Source: Paracoccaceae bacterium (GTDB lineage: Bacteria > Pseudomonadota > Alphaproteobacteria > Rhodobacterales > Rhodobacteraceae). Taken from it: 5,101 nt of DNA. Location of the stretch: contig JAFGVZ010000196.1 in NCBI GenBank assembly GCA_016937725.1, forward strand, positions 1 to 5,101. Reading direction: 5' to 3'. This document shows, one piece after another, positions 1-5,101 of this stretch. Position numbers and translations under genes: made by a program. Every line of letters starts with the position of its first letter. The first letter of the stretch is position 1. Under the pieces are notes generated by a model that saw only the letters and a list, made by a program, of their open reading frames with translations, had not been told where the DNA came from and searched no databases.

Positions 1-1238
1 CGCCCGATGACGAATTTCTGCAAATTGCCGCCCGACAGCGCGCGCGCCACAACATGCGGCCCCGGCGTGCGCACGTCGAAGCGGGCGATGACGGATTCCG
101 CGAAAGCGCGCGTCTTGCCCCAGTCGATGAAGCCGTTTTTCACCAGCCCTTTCCGATGCGCGCCTGACAAGTAGGCGTTTTCCGTCAGTGACATATCCGG
201 GGCGGCAGCGTGGCCTAACCGCTCTTCGGGTGCTGCAACCACGCCCAAGCCGCGCCGTCCGTTCGGGCCCAAATGCCCCACGGGCTGCCCCAACAGGCGC
301 ACGCGGTCGGGCGGGCTTTGCAATTCGCCCGACAGCACCAGCAGCAATTCGTCCTGCCCGTTGCCCGCGACACCGGCAATGCCCAGCACCTCGCCCGCGC
401 GCAGGGCGAAGTTGATGTCTTTCAACGACGTGCCGAACGGGTTGTTCGACGCCAGTGACAGCCCATCCACCTGCAAGACCACCTCGCCAAAGGGCCGGGC
501 GGGGCGTTCGGGGGGCGTCAAAAGCTGGCCGACCATCAATTCCGCCAGCTCGCGCGCCGATTTCTCGCGCGGGTCGCAGGTGGCGACCTTTTTGCCACCG
601 CGCAGAATGGTCGCTTCGGAACAGAGCGCGCGAATTTCTTCCAGCTTGTGACTGATATACAGGATTGCCGTGCCCTCGTCCGACAGCTTGCGCAGGGTGC
701 GGAACAGGATATCCACCTCTTGCGGGGTCAGAACGCTGGTGGGTTCATCCATGATCAGCAGTTTCGGGTCTTGCAGCAGGCAGCGAATGATCTCGACCCG
801 CTGACGCTCGCCCGCCGACAATTCACCCACCAAGCGCGCGGGGTCCAAGGGCAGGCCGTAAGCTTCGGAGACGTCCCGAATGCGGGTGGCCAGATCGCGC
901 AGGGGGGGCGGGTTTTCCATACCAAGTGCCACGTTTTCGGCCACGTCCAGCGCATCGAACAGGCTGAAATGTTGGAACACCATCGCAATGCCGCTTTGCC
1001 GCGCGTCGGAGGGCTGGCCGGGGGCATAGGCCTGCCCGCGCAGCCTCATCTCGCCCTTATCCGGCTTCACCAACCCATATATCATCTTGACCAATGTGGA
1101 TTTTCCCGCGCCATTCTCTCCTAGAAGCGCATGAATCTGGCCGGGGCCGATGTTGAAGGACACATCATCATTGGCCACCACGCCCGGATAGGCCTTGGTC
1201 AGGCCCGAAAGCTGCAACAGGGGCGCGGTGTCTGGCAT
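1..1238 (-). CDS. Sugar/nucleoside-type ABC transporter ATP-binding protein, two ATPase domains (C-terminus cut by window edge)
   Basis: Probably the cytoplasmic ATPase of an importer for a nucleoside or simple sugar (YufO/RbsA-like, used with Bmp-type binding proteins). The 412 complete codons visible contain no stop. Domain 1 has Walker A GENGAGKST (residues 40-48, Lys46), Q-loop Gln89, signature LSAGE (140-144), Walker B LLIMDEP (160-166, Glu165) and switch His197. Domain 2 starts near residue 251. Its Walker A position reads GVAGNGQD (289-296), with Gln and Asp where Lys and Ser/Thr belong, and it keeps a signature LSGGN (401-405). A degenerate second Walker A is normal in this family, so domain 1 is probably the main hydrolytic site. 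The rest of domain 2, including its Walker B, lies outside the window; full members have about 500 residues. I chose the ATG at 1238 because AGGGG lies 11 bases upstream and the conserved domain (LSGLTKAYPGV) begins about ten residues in. An in-frame ATG at 1316 would add 26 residues unlike the family. Permease and binding-protein genes would be expected beyond the left edge. The substrate cannot be determined from this subunit. Confidence 0.93.
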   Translation of the reverse strand, partial: MPDTAPLLQLSGLTKAYPGVVANDDVSFNIGPGQIHALLGENGAGKSTLVKMIYGLVKPDKGEMRLRGQAYAPGQPSDARQSGIAMVFQHFSLFDALDVAENVALGMENPPPLRDLATRIRDVSEAYGLPLDPARLVGELSAGERQRVEIIRCLLQDPKLLIMDEPTSVLTPQEVDILFRTLRKLSDEGTAILYISHKLEEIRALCSEATILRGGKKVATCDPREKSARELAELMVGQLLTPPERPARPFGEVVLQVDGLSLASNNPFGTSLKDINFALRAGEVLGIAGVAGNGQDELLLVLSGELQSPPDRVRLLGQPVGHLGPNGRRGLGVVAAPEERLGHAAAPDMSLTENAYLSGAHRKGLVKNGFIDWGKTRAFAESVIARFDVRTPGPHVVARALSGGNLQKFVIG

Positions 1239-1249
1239 GTTTTCGGGAA

Positions 1250-1254
1250 CCCCT
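1250..1254 (-). promoter_or_regulatory. Ribosome binding site of the ABC ATPase gene
   Basis: AGGGG on the minus strand, 11 bases before the ATG at 1238. The spacing is slightly long, but the site favours this start over the in-frame ATG at 1316, which has only a weak GGCGG-like stretch in front of it. Confidence 0.5.
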
Positions 1255-1386
1255 GCTGTTTTGGACCGTCCCACAAGAAACCGTGACAATGCGCTGCTGG
1301 CAAGCGAAAGCTGCATATTGTCGGGCCGCCGATGAAAATTGCCTGTAAGTTGGCCATTCGACCTTTTGCGCCGGAATCGTCTGCAC

Positions 1387-1392
1387 TACACT
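1387..1392 (+). promoter_or_regulatory. Candidate -10 element of a leaderless dnaE promoter
   Basis: TACACT matches four of six positions of TATAAT and ends six bases before the dnaE ATG, so transcription would begin at or next to the start codon. No purine-rich SD sequence precedes the ATG, which fits a leaderless mRNA. The -35 is weak: TTGCGC at 1366-1371 leaves a 15-base spacer, and TTTTGC at 1364-1369 leaves 17. The position is seen in the sequence; promoter function is inferred. Confidence 0.35.
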
Positions 1393-1398
1393 TGTCCC

Positions 1399-4300
1399 AT
1401 GTCCAACACCCCCCGTTTCATCCATTTGCGCACCCATACCGAATATTCGCTTCTGGAAGGGGCGGTGCCCTTGAAGAAGCTGGTGAAAACCTGCGCGGAA
1501 AAGGGCTATCCGGCGGTTGCGGTCACCGACACCGACAACATGTTCGCGGCGCTGGAGTTTTCGGTTCTGGCCTCTGGCATGGGCGTGCAGCCGATTTTGG
1601 GCTGTCAGGTGTCGCTGGCGTATGACCCGCCCGCGCCGGGTGAAAAGCTGCGGATGCCCGCGCCCGTGGTGCTGCTGGCGCAGTCGGAAGCGGGCTATAT
1701 GAACCTGATGGCGCTCAATTCCTGCCTGTATCTGCCCAAGGATCGCCCGGTTCCGCAGGTCACGCTGGAAGAGCTGGAAGCGCATTCGGAGGGTGTGATC
1801 TGCCTGACCGGCGGGGCCGAGGGCGCGGTGGGCAAGCTGGTCCAGACCAACCAGATGCCGAAAGCGCGCGCTTTGCTGGAGCGTCTGGCGCGCGCCTTCC
1901 CGGACCGTCTGTATGTCGAATTGCAGCGCCATGCGGGCGAAGACGGGCAGATGATGGAAGCCGAGCGTGTGACCGAGCGCCCGTTTGTCGAGATGGCTTA
2001 CGCGCTGGGCCTGCCCCTGGTCGCCACGAATGACGTCTATTTCCCAAAGGCCGACATGTATCAGGCGCATGATGCGCTTTTGTGCATCAAGGAAGGCGCC
2101 TATGTGGACCAAGCGGCCCCCCGCCGCCGCCTGACGCCGCAGCATTACCTGAAATCGCCCGAAGAAATGGCGGCATTGTTCGCTGACTTGCCCGAAGCGA
2201 TCGAGAACACCGTCGAAATTGCCCGCCGTTGCGCCTACAAGGCCGAAAAGCGCGCCCCCATCCTGCCGCGCTTTGCCGAAGACGAGGTGGAAGAACTGCG
2301 CCGCCAAGCCCGCGTGGGGCTGGCCGCGCGTCTGGCCGTTATCCCCCACGCCGCCCCGGTCGAGGAGTATGAAAAACGGCTGGAGTTCGAGCTGGGCATT
2401 ATCGAAGGCATGGGCTTTCCCGGCTATTTCCTGATCGTGGCCGATTTCATCAAATGGGCCAAGGAACAGGACATCCCCGTGGGTCCGGGCCGTGGGTCTG
2501 GCGCGGGCAGCCTTGTGGCCTATGCGCTGACCATCACCGACCTTGACCCGCTGCGCTATGCCCTGCTGTTCGAGCGGTTCCTGAACCCCGAACGTGTGTC
2601 CATGCCCGATTTCGATATCGACTTCTGCATGGACCGCCGCGAAGAGGTGATCCGCTACACGCAAGACAAATACGGCCATGACAAGGTGGGCCAGATCATC
2701 ACCTTCGGCGCTTTGCTTTCCAAAGCCGCCGTGCGCGATGTGGGCCGCGTGTTGCAACTGCCATTCGGGCAGGTCGACAAACTGTCCAAGATGATCCCGG
2801 TCGAAGGGGTCAAACCCGTCAGTATTGAAAAAGCCTTGGCCGATGAGCCGCGCCTGCGCGAGATGGCCAAATCGGAAGAGGTGGTCGACCGCCTGTTGAC
2901 CCATGCACAAAAGGTCGAAGGGCTGTTGCGCAATGCCTCTACCCACGCGGCAGGCGTTGTGATCGGCGACCGCCCGCTGGACCAGTTGGTGCCGCTCTAC
3001 CGCGACCCGCGCTCTGACATGCCCGCCACCCAGTTCAACATGAAATGGGTGGAACAGGCGGGGCTAGTGAAGTTCGACTTTTTGGGCCTGAAAACCCTGA
3101 CGGTCATCCAGAACGCGGTGGATCTGCTGAAACGGCGCGGGGTGGATCTGGATATTTCCGCCATTCCGCTCGATGACAAGGCGACCTATGACCTCTATGC
3201 CAGCGCCCGCACCGTGGCTGTGTTCCAGGTGGAAAGCTCTGGCATGATGGATGCGCTGCGGCGCATGAAACCCACCTGCATCGAAGATATCGTGGCGCTT
3301 GTGGCGCTGTATCGTCCCGGCCCGATGGAGAATATCCCGACCTATTGCGAGGTGAAGAACGGGCAAAAGGCGCTCGAATCCATCCACCCCTCGATTGACC
3401 ATATCTTGGAAGAAACCCAAGGCATCATCGTGTATCAGGAACAGGTGATGCAGATCGCGCAGGTCATGGCGGGCTATTCGCTTGGCGGCGCGGACCTGTT
3501 GCGCCGCGCGATGGGTAAGAAGATCGCCGAGGAAATGGCCAAGGAGCGCCCGAAATTCGTGAAGGGCGCGATTGAGAATGGTGTGGACGAAAAAAAGGCG
3601 GGCGAGGTGTTCGACCTGCTGGAGAAATTCGCCAATTACGGTTTCAACAAGTCCCACGCCGCCGCCTATGCCGTGGTCAGCTACCAGACTGCCTATCTGA
3701 AGGCGAATTACCCGGTCGAATTTATGGCTGGTGTGATGAACTGCGATATTCACCTGACCGAAAAGTTGGCGGTCTACAAACGCGAAGTGGACCGGCTGAA
3801 CATTGCTGTTATCCCGCCCTGCGTGAACCGCTCGCGCGCGCGGTTCGACGTGAAGGATGGCGCGTTGGTTTATGCGCTTGGTGCGCTGAAAAACGTGGGC
3901 GTCGATGCCATGCGCCTGCTGGTCGAGGGGCGCGGCGACAAACCCTTTGCCACGCTTTATGACATGGCGCGCCGGGTGGACCTGAAACGCGTGGGCAAAC
4001 GCGCGCTGGAAATGCTGGCGCGGGCGGGCGCGTTCGACCAGTTGGACCGCAACCGCCGCCGGGTGTTCGACAGTCTCGATGCGCTTGTGACCTATTCGGC
4101 AGCGGTGTTTGAGGCGCGGGCGTCCAATCAGGTCTCGTTGTTCGGCGAGGCGGGGACGGACATTCCCGAACCCCGCATGGCTCAAGGGGATGATTGGCTG
4201 CCGACCGAACGGTTGGCCGCCGAACACCAAGCCATCGGGTTCTACCTGTCGGGCCATCCGCTGGACGATTATGCAGGCGCGCTGAAACGCAAGAAGGTTC

Positions 4301-4836
4301 TGACGCTGGCCGAGATCGAGAAACAGGCCAGGGGCGGCGGGATTGCCGCGCGGATCGCGGGGGCAGTGTCGTCCCGGCAGGAACGCAAATCGGCGCGCGG
4401 CAACCGTTTTGCCTTTGTGCAATTGTCGGACCCGACGGGCCTGTATGAAGTGACCGTGTTTTCCGAGGCGTTGGAGGCGGGCCGTCAATACCTTGAACCG
4501 GGGCAGAACGTTGTCATCAGCGTTGAAGCGACAATGGAAGCCGACACGCTGAAGCTGCTTGCGCGGGGCATTCAGCCGATCGACGCCGTTGTGGCCGATG
4601 CAGGCGCGGCGGGCCTACGTGTGCATGTCGAAACGCCAGACGCTATCGGCGCGGTGGCCAACCTGCTCGCGCGTTACGGCAAGGGCCAAGCGCGCGGGCC
4701 ATTGTGGTTTTGCGTGACAGACCCGGAACGCGGGCAGGAATACGACATCGACACCGGCCAGCTTTATGCCATCACCCCGCAGGTGAAAGGGGCGGTCAAA
4801 TCCTTGGATGGTGTGGTGATGGTGGAAGAAATGTAG
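1399..4836 (+). CDS. dnaE: DNA polymerase III alpha subunit, replicative polymerase
   Basis: Catalytic subunit of the chromosomal replicase, extending primers 5' to 3' within the Pol III holoenzyme. The product has 1145 residues, close to the 1160 of E. coli DnaE. An N-terminal PHP domain comes first (HLRTHTEYSLLEG from residue 9). The polymerase core has GPGRGSGAG (from 362), the palm motif PDFDIDF (403-409) with Asp404 and Asp406, and the third catalytic Asp560 in VKFDFLG; these match E. coli Asp401, Asp403 and Asp555. Conserved finger segments follow: YQEQVMQIAQ (from 679), GGADLLRRAMGKK (696-708) and GYGFNKSHAAAYA (from about 747). A helix-hairpin-helix region lies at about 815-885, the internal beta-clamp motif QVSLF at 911-915, an OB fold at about 983-1058, and then the C-terminal domain that contacts tau in E. 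coli. PHP metal ligands are replaced (Arg11, Thr45, Gln70), as expected where proofreading is done by a separate DnaQ epsilon subunit. The start at 1399 is the only ATG that fits the conserved N-terminus; an in-frame TTG at 1339 would add 20 unconserved residues. No SD is visible. It looks monocistronic. Confidence 0.98.
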   Translation: MSNTPRFIHLRTHTEYSLLEGAVPLKKLVKTCAEKGYPAVAVTDTDNMFAALEFSVLASGMGVQPILGCQVSLAYDPPAPGEKLRMPAPVVLLAQSEAGYMNLMALNSCLYLPKDRPVPQVTLEELEAHSEGVICLTGGAEGAVGKLVQTNQMPKARALLERLARAFPDRLYVELQRHAGEDGQMMEAERVTERPFVEMAYALGLPLVATNDVYFPKADMYQAHDALLCIKEGAYVDQAAPRRRLTPQHYLKSPEEMAALFADLPEAIENTVEIARRCAYKAEKRAPILPRFAEDEVEELRRQARVGLAARLAVIPHAAPVEEYEKRLEFELGIIEGMGFPGYFLIVADFIKWAKEQDIPVGPGRGSGAGSLVAYALTITDLDPLRYALLFERFLNPERVSMPDFDIDFCMDRREEVIRYTQDKYGHDKVGQIITFGALLSKAAVRDVGRVLQLPFGQVDKLSKMIPVEGVKPVSIEKALADEPRLREMAKSEEVVDRLLTHAQKVEGLLRNASTHAAGVVIGDRPLDQLVPLYRDPRSDMPATQFNMKWVEQAGLVKFDFLGLKTLTVIQNAVDLLKRRGVDLDISAIPLDDKATYDLYASARTVAVFQVESSGMMDALRRMKPTCIEDIVALVALYRPGPMENIPTYCEVKNGQKALESIHPSIDHILEETQGIIVYQEQVMQIAQVMAGYSLGGADLLRRAMGKKIAEEMAKERPKFVKGAIENGVDEKKAGEVFDLLEKFANYGFNKSHAAAYAVVSYQTAYLKANYPVEFMAGVMNCDIHLTEKLAVYKREVDRLNIAVIPPCVNRSRARFDVKDGALVYALGALKNVGVDAMRLLVEGRGDKPFATLYDMARRVDLKRVGKRALEMLARAGAFDQLDRNRRRVFDSLDALVTYSAAVFEARASNQVSLFGEAGTDIPEPRMAQGDDWLPTERLAAEHQAIGFYLSGHPLDDYAGALKRKKVLTLAEIEKQARGGGIAARIAGAVSSRQERKSARGNRFAFVQLSDPTGLYEVTVFSEALEAGRQYLEPGQNVVISVEATMEADTLKLLARGIQPIDAVVADAGAAGLRVHVETPDAIGAVANLLARYGKGQARGPLWFCVTDPERGQEYDIDTGQLYAITPQVKGAVKSLDGVVMVEEM

Positions 4837-4863
4837 CCCACGCGCCCGAGACCCGTGGGTGCG
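4837..4863 (+). terminator. Possible dnaE terminator hairpin without a T tract
   Basis: Directly after the dnaE stop codon, CCCACG (4837-4842) pairs with CGTGGG (4854-4859) around an 11-base loop. An overlapping alternative pairs CGCGCCC (4841-4847) with GGGTGCG (4857-4863): seven pairs, one of them G-U, with a 9-base loop. The two cannot form together. No run of T follows, so this is not a classical intrinsic terminator. It could be a weak terminator or a 3'-end stabilising hairpin. Confidence 0.35.
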
Positions 4864-4872
4864 GCATGGCTT

Positions 4873-4918
4873 AATTGCCGATTTCCAGAAATTTATCTGA
4901 TTCGGTAATTCGGCGATT
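4873..4918. repeat. Inverted repeat with two alternative right arms
   Basis: AATTGCCGA (4873-4881) can pair over all nine bases with TCGGTAATT (4902-4910), with one G-U pair, or with TCGGCGATT (4910-4918), again with one G-U pair. The first version contains an inner CAGA/TCTG stem (4886-4889 with 4896-4899) closing a six-base loop. No T tract follows on either strand. It may be an RNA structure in the dnaE 3' region or in a leader of the next gene, or a protein-binding dyad. The pairing is visible; the role is unknown. Confidence 0.45.
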
Positions 4919-4923
4919 CGTGG
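4900..4923. repeat. Three tandem copies of an 8-bp unit, the last degenerate
   Basis: ATTCGGTA, ATTCGGCG and ATTCGTGG follow one another without gaps. The first two share ATTCGG and the third keeps ATTCG. The first two copies supply the alternative right arms of the overlapping inverted repeat. Confidence 0.5.
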
Positions 4924-4959
4924 CAAGTCAGCTGTTTCGGCTTTCTGTGTTGTTGCCAC
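4920..4959. repeat. 7-bp perfect inverted repeat with a 26-base loop
   Basis: GTGGCAA (4920-4926) and TTGCCAC (4953-4959) are exact reverse complements. The loop holds a further weak AGC/GCT pairing (4930-4932 with 4940-4942). No T tract follows, so it is not an obvious terminator. It may be part of a structured transcript or a binding site; function unknown. Confidence 0.4.
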
Positions 4960-5007
4960 TTCTGGCGCAAGAGACCCGCAACATGGCAGGACTGTTTCCG
5001 GACAAGA

Positions 5008-5013
5008 TATAAC
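5008..5013 (+). promoter_or_regulatory. Candidate -10 element upstream of the right-edge gene
   Basis: TATAAC matches five of six positions of TATAAT and lies in the AT-rich tail on the strand of the putative next gene, 82 bases before its ATG. No good -35 is present at 16-18 bases upstream (TGGCAG is the nearest), so support is limited to the one hexamer. Confidence 0.25.
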
Positions 5014-5024
5014 GCTTTGAAAAA

Positions 5025-5096
5025 ATGTCAGAATCATGTCCGAGCAAGGCTTCTAAAGGCGTGGATCGCCACATTTTGCTCTTAAGGATTTCTTAA
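5025..5096 (+). CDS. Possible 23-codon leader ORF overlapping the next start codon
   Basis: An ATG at 5025 opens a 23-residue frame (begins MSESCPSKASKG, ends in a Leu-rich stretch and RIS). Its TAA shares one base with the ATG at 5096 (TAATG), an arrangement typical of translational coupling. There is no SD in front of it, only an A-rich stretch, and I do not recognise the peptide. Chance is a real alternative for a frame this short. The overlap with the next start and the TATAAC upstream are the only support. Confidence 0.15.
   Translation: MSESCPSKASKGVDRHILLLRIS
5082..5096. promoter_or_regulatory. Candidate CtrA binding site, TTAA-N7-TTAA
   Basis: TTAA (5082-5085), seven bases, then TTAA (5093-5096) is an exact match to the CtrA recognition pattern known from alphaproteobacteria such as Caulobacter. 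It is also an inverted repeat, TTAAG-N5-CTTAA. It covers the SD sequence and touches the ATG at 5096. If CtrA binds here, it would either block a promoter near this start or activate one whose transcript begins further right. The motif is exact, but whether it is used is inferred. Confidence 0.5.
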
Positions 5097-5101
5097 TGCC
5101 G
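5096..5101 (+). CDS. Probable start of the next gene (two codons visible)
   Basis: ATG CCG at the right edge is preceded by AAGGA (5084-5088) at an ideal 7-base spacing, the best ribosome binding site in the window. Only Met-Pro is visible, so no product can be proposed. The alternative is that the ATG belongs to noncoding DNA and the SD match is a by-product of the TTAA-N7-TTAA motif. Confidence 0.45.

Larger units (their letters stand above)
1239..1398. other. Divergent intergenic region between the ABC ATPase gene and dnaE
   Basis: This 160-bp gap separates two genes transcribed away from each other, so it must hold the start signals for both unless the ABC gene is read from elsewhere. 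For dnaE, a TACACT hexamer just before the start codon is the best -10 candidate. On the minus strand I see no convincing pair of -35 and -10 hexamers, and no clear operator dyad. Two reading frames extend into the gap: the minus-strand ABC frame is open back to an ATG at 1316, and the dnaE frame is open back to a TTG at 1339. Neither extension resembles the conserved start of its family. Confidence 0.6.

Noticed and set aside
648..1124. A 158-codon plus-strand frame opposite the ABC ATPase gene
   Set aside because: It is antisense to the Walker A, signature and Walker B regions of a well-supported ATPase, and the product has no recognisable features.
1239..1316. Extended start of the ABC ATPase at ATG 1316
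   Set aside because: It lacks a good ribosome binding site, and the extra 26 residues are not expected before the first ATPase domain. The 1238 start has AGGGG upstream.
1339..1398. Extended dnaE start at an in-frame TTG
   Set aside because: The added 20 residues do not resemble the N-terminus of DnaE proteins, while the ATG at 1399 begins a few residues before the conserved FIHLRTHTEYS segment.
1168..2946. A 592-codon open frame on the minus strand opposite the 5' half of dnaE
   Set aside because: It lies antisense to clearly conserved DnaE codons and runs into the start of the ABC ATPase gene. The product is rich in His, Gln, Arg and Gly with no recognisable domain, as expected for a GC-bias shadow.
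3064..4488. A 474-codon open frame on the minus strand opposite the 3' half of dnaE
   Set aside because: It has the same shadow composition (His/Arg/Gln-rich), no motif and no ribosome binding site context, and it fully overlaps conserved polymerase domains on the other strand.
4848..4978. GAGACCCG occurring at 4848-4855 and again at 4971-4978
   Set aside because: An 8-base direct repeat with no conserved flanks is plausible by chance in a tail of this length. There is no sign of a mobile element or attachment site between the copies.
4615..5037. A 140-codon minus-strand frame spanning the dnaE 3' end and the intergenic tail
   Set aside because: About half is antisense to dnaE. The part in the intergenic region starts without a convincing SD and resembles no family I know.
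5058..5072. Small hairpins GGCG/CGCC or GTGG/CCAC just upstream of the right-edge gene
   Set aside because: The stems are only four pairs and compete with each other, which is too weak to call a regulatory structure.

Overview
The window is GC-rich DNA with strong codon bias at third positions, and its protein sequences are typical of an alphaproteobacterium, most likely Rhodobacterales (Rhodobacteraceae). The grounds are the look of the DnaE sequence, the Bmp-type ABC ATPase, the lack of a Shine-Dalgarno (SD) sequence in front of dnaE, and a TTAA-N7-TTAA motif matching the alphaproteobacterial CtrA box. The genus cannot be read from this window.

Layout. Positions 1-1238 (minus strand) hold the first 412 codons of a tandem-domain ABC transporter ATPase of the YufO/RbsA-like type, cut by the left window edge. 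Positions 1239-1398 are a 160-bp divergent intergenic region serving both genes. Positions 1399-4836 (plus strand) hold a complete dnaE for the replicative DNA polymerase III alpha subunit (1145 residues). Its polymerase, beta-clamp and OB-fold regions look intact, but its N-terminal PHP domain has lost several metal ligands. Positions 4837-5095 are a noncoding tail, visibly richer in A+T than the flanking genes. It carries several inverted repeats, a short tandem repeat and, at its right end, a perfect TTAA-N7-TTAA motif. That motif overlaps a good SD sequence and an ATG at 5096, which probably opens the next gene; only two of its codons are visible.

How the parts relate. The two main genes are transcribed divergently and have unrelated jobs: import of a small solute (probably a nucleoside or simple sugar) and chromosome replication. 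Nothing suggests they form one system. I see no mobile element, CRISPR array, tRNA, rRNA, phage gene or defence locus.

I find no new multi-gene system here. The parts most worth a second look are noncoding: the structured tail after dnaE, where one left arm can pair with either of two tandem repeat copies; the candidate CtrA box on the start codon of the next gene; and a possible leaderless dnaE promoter.
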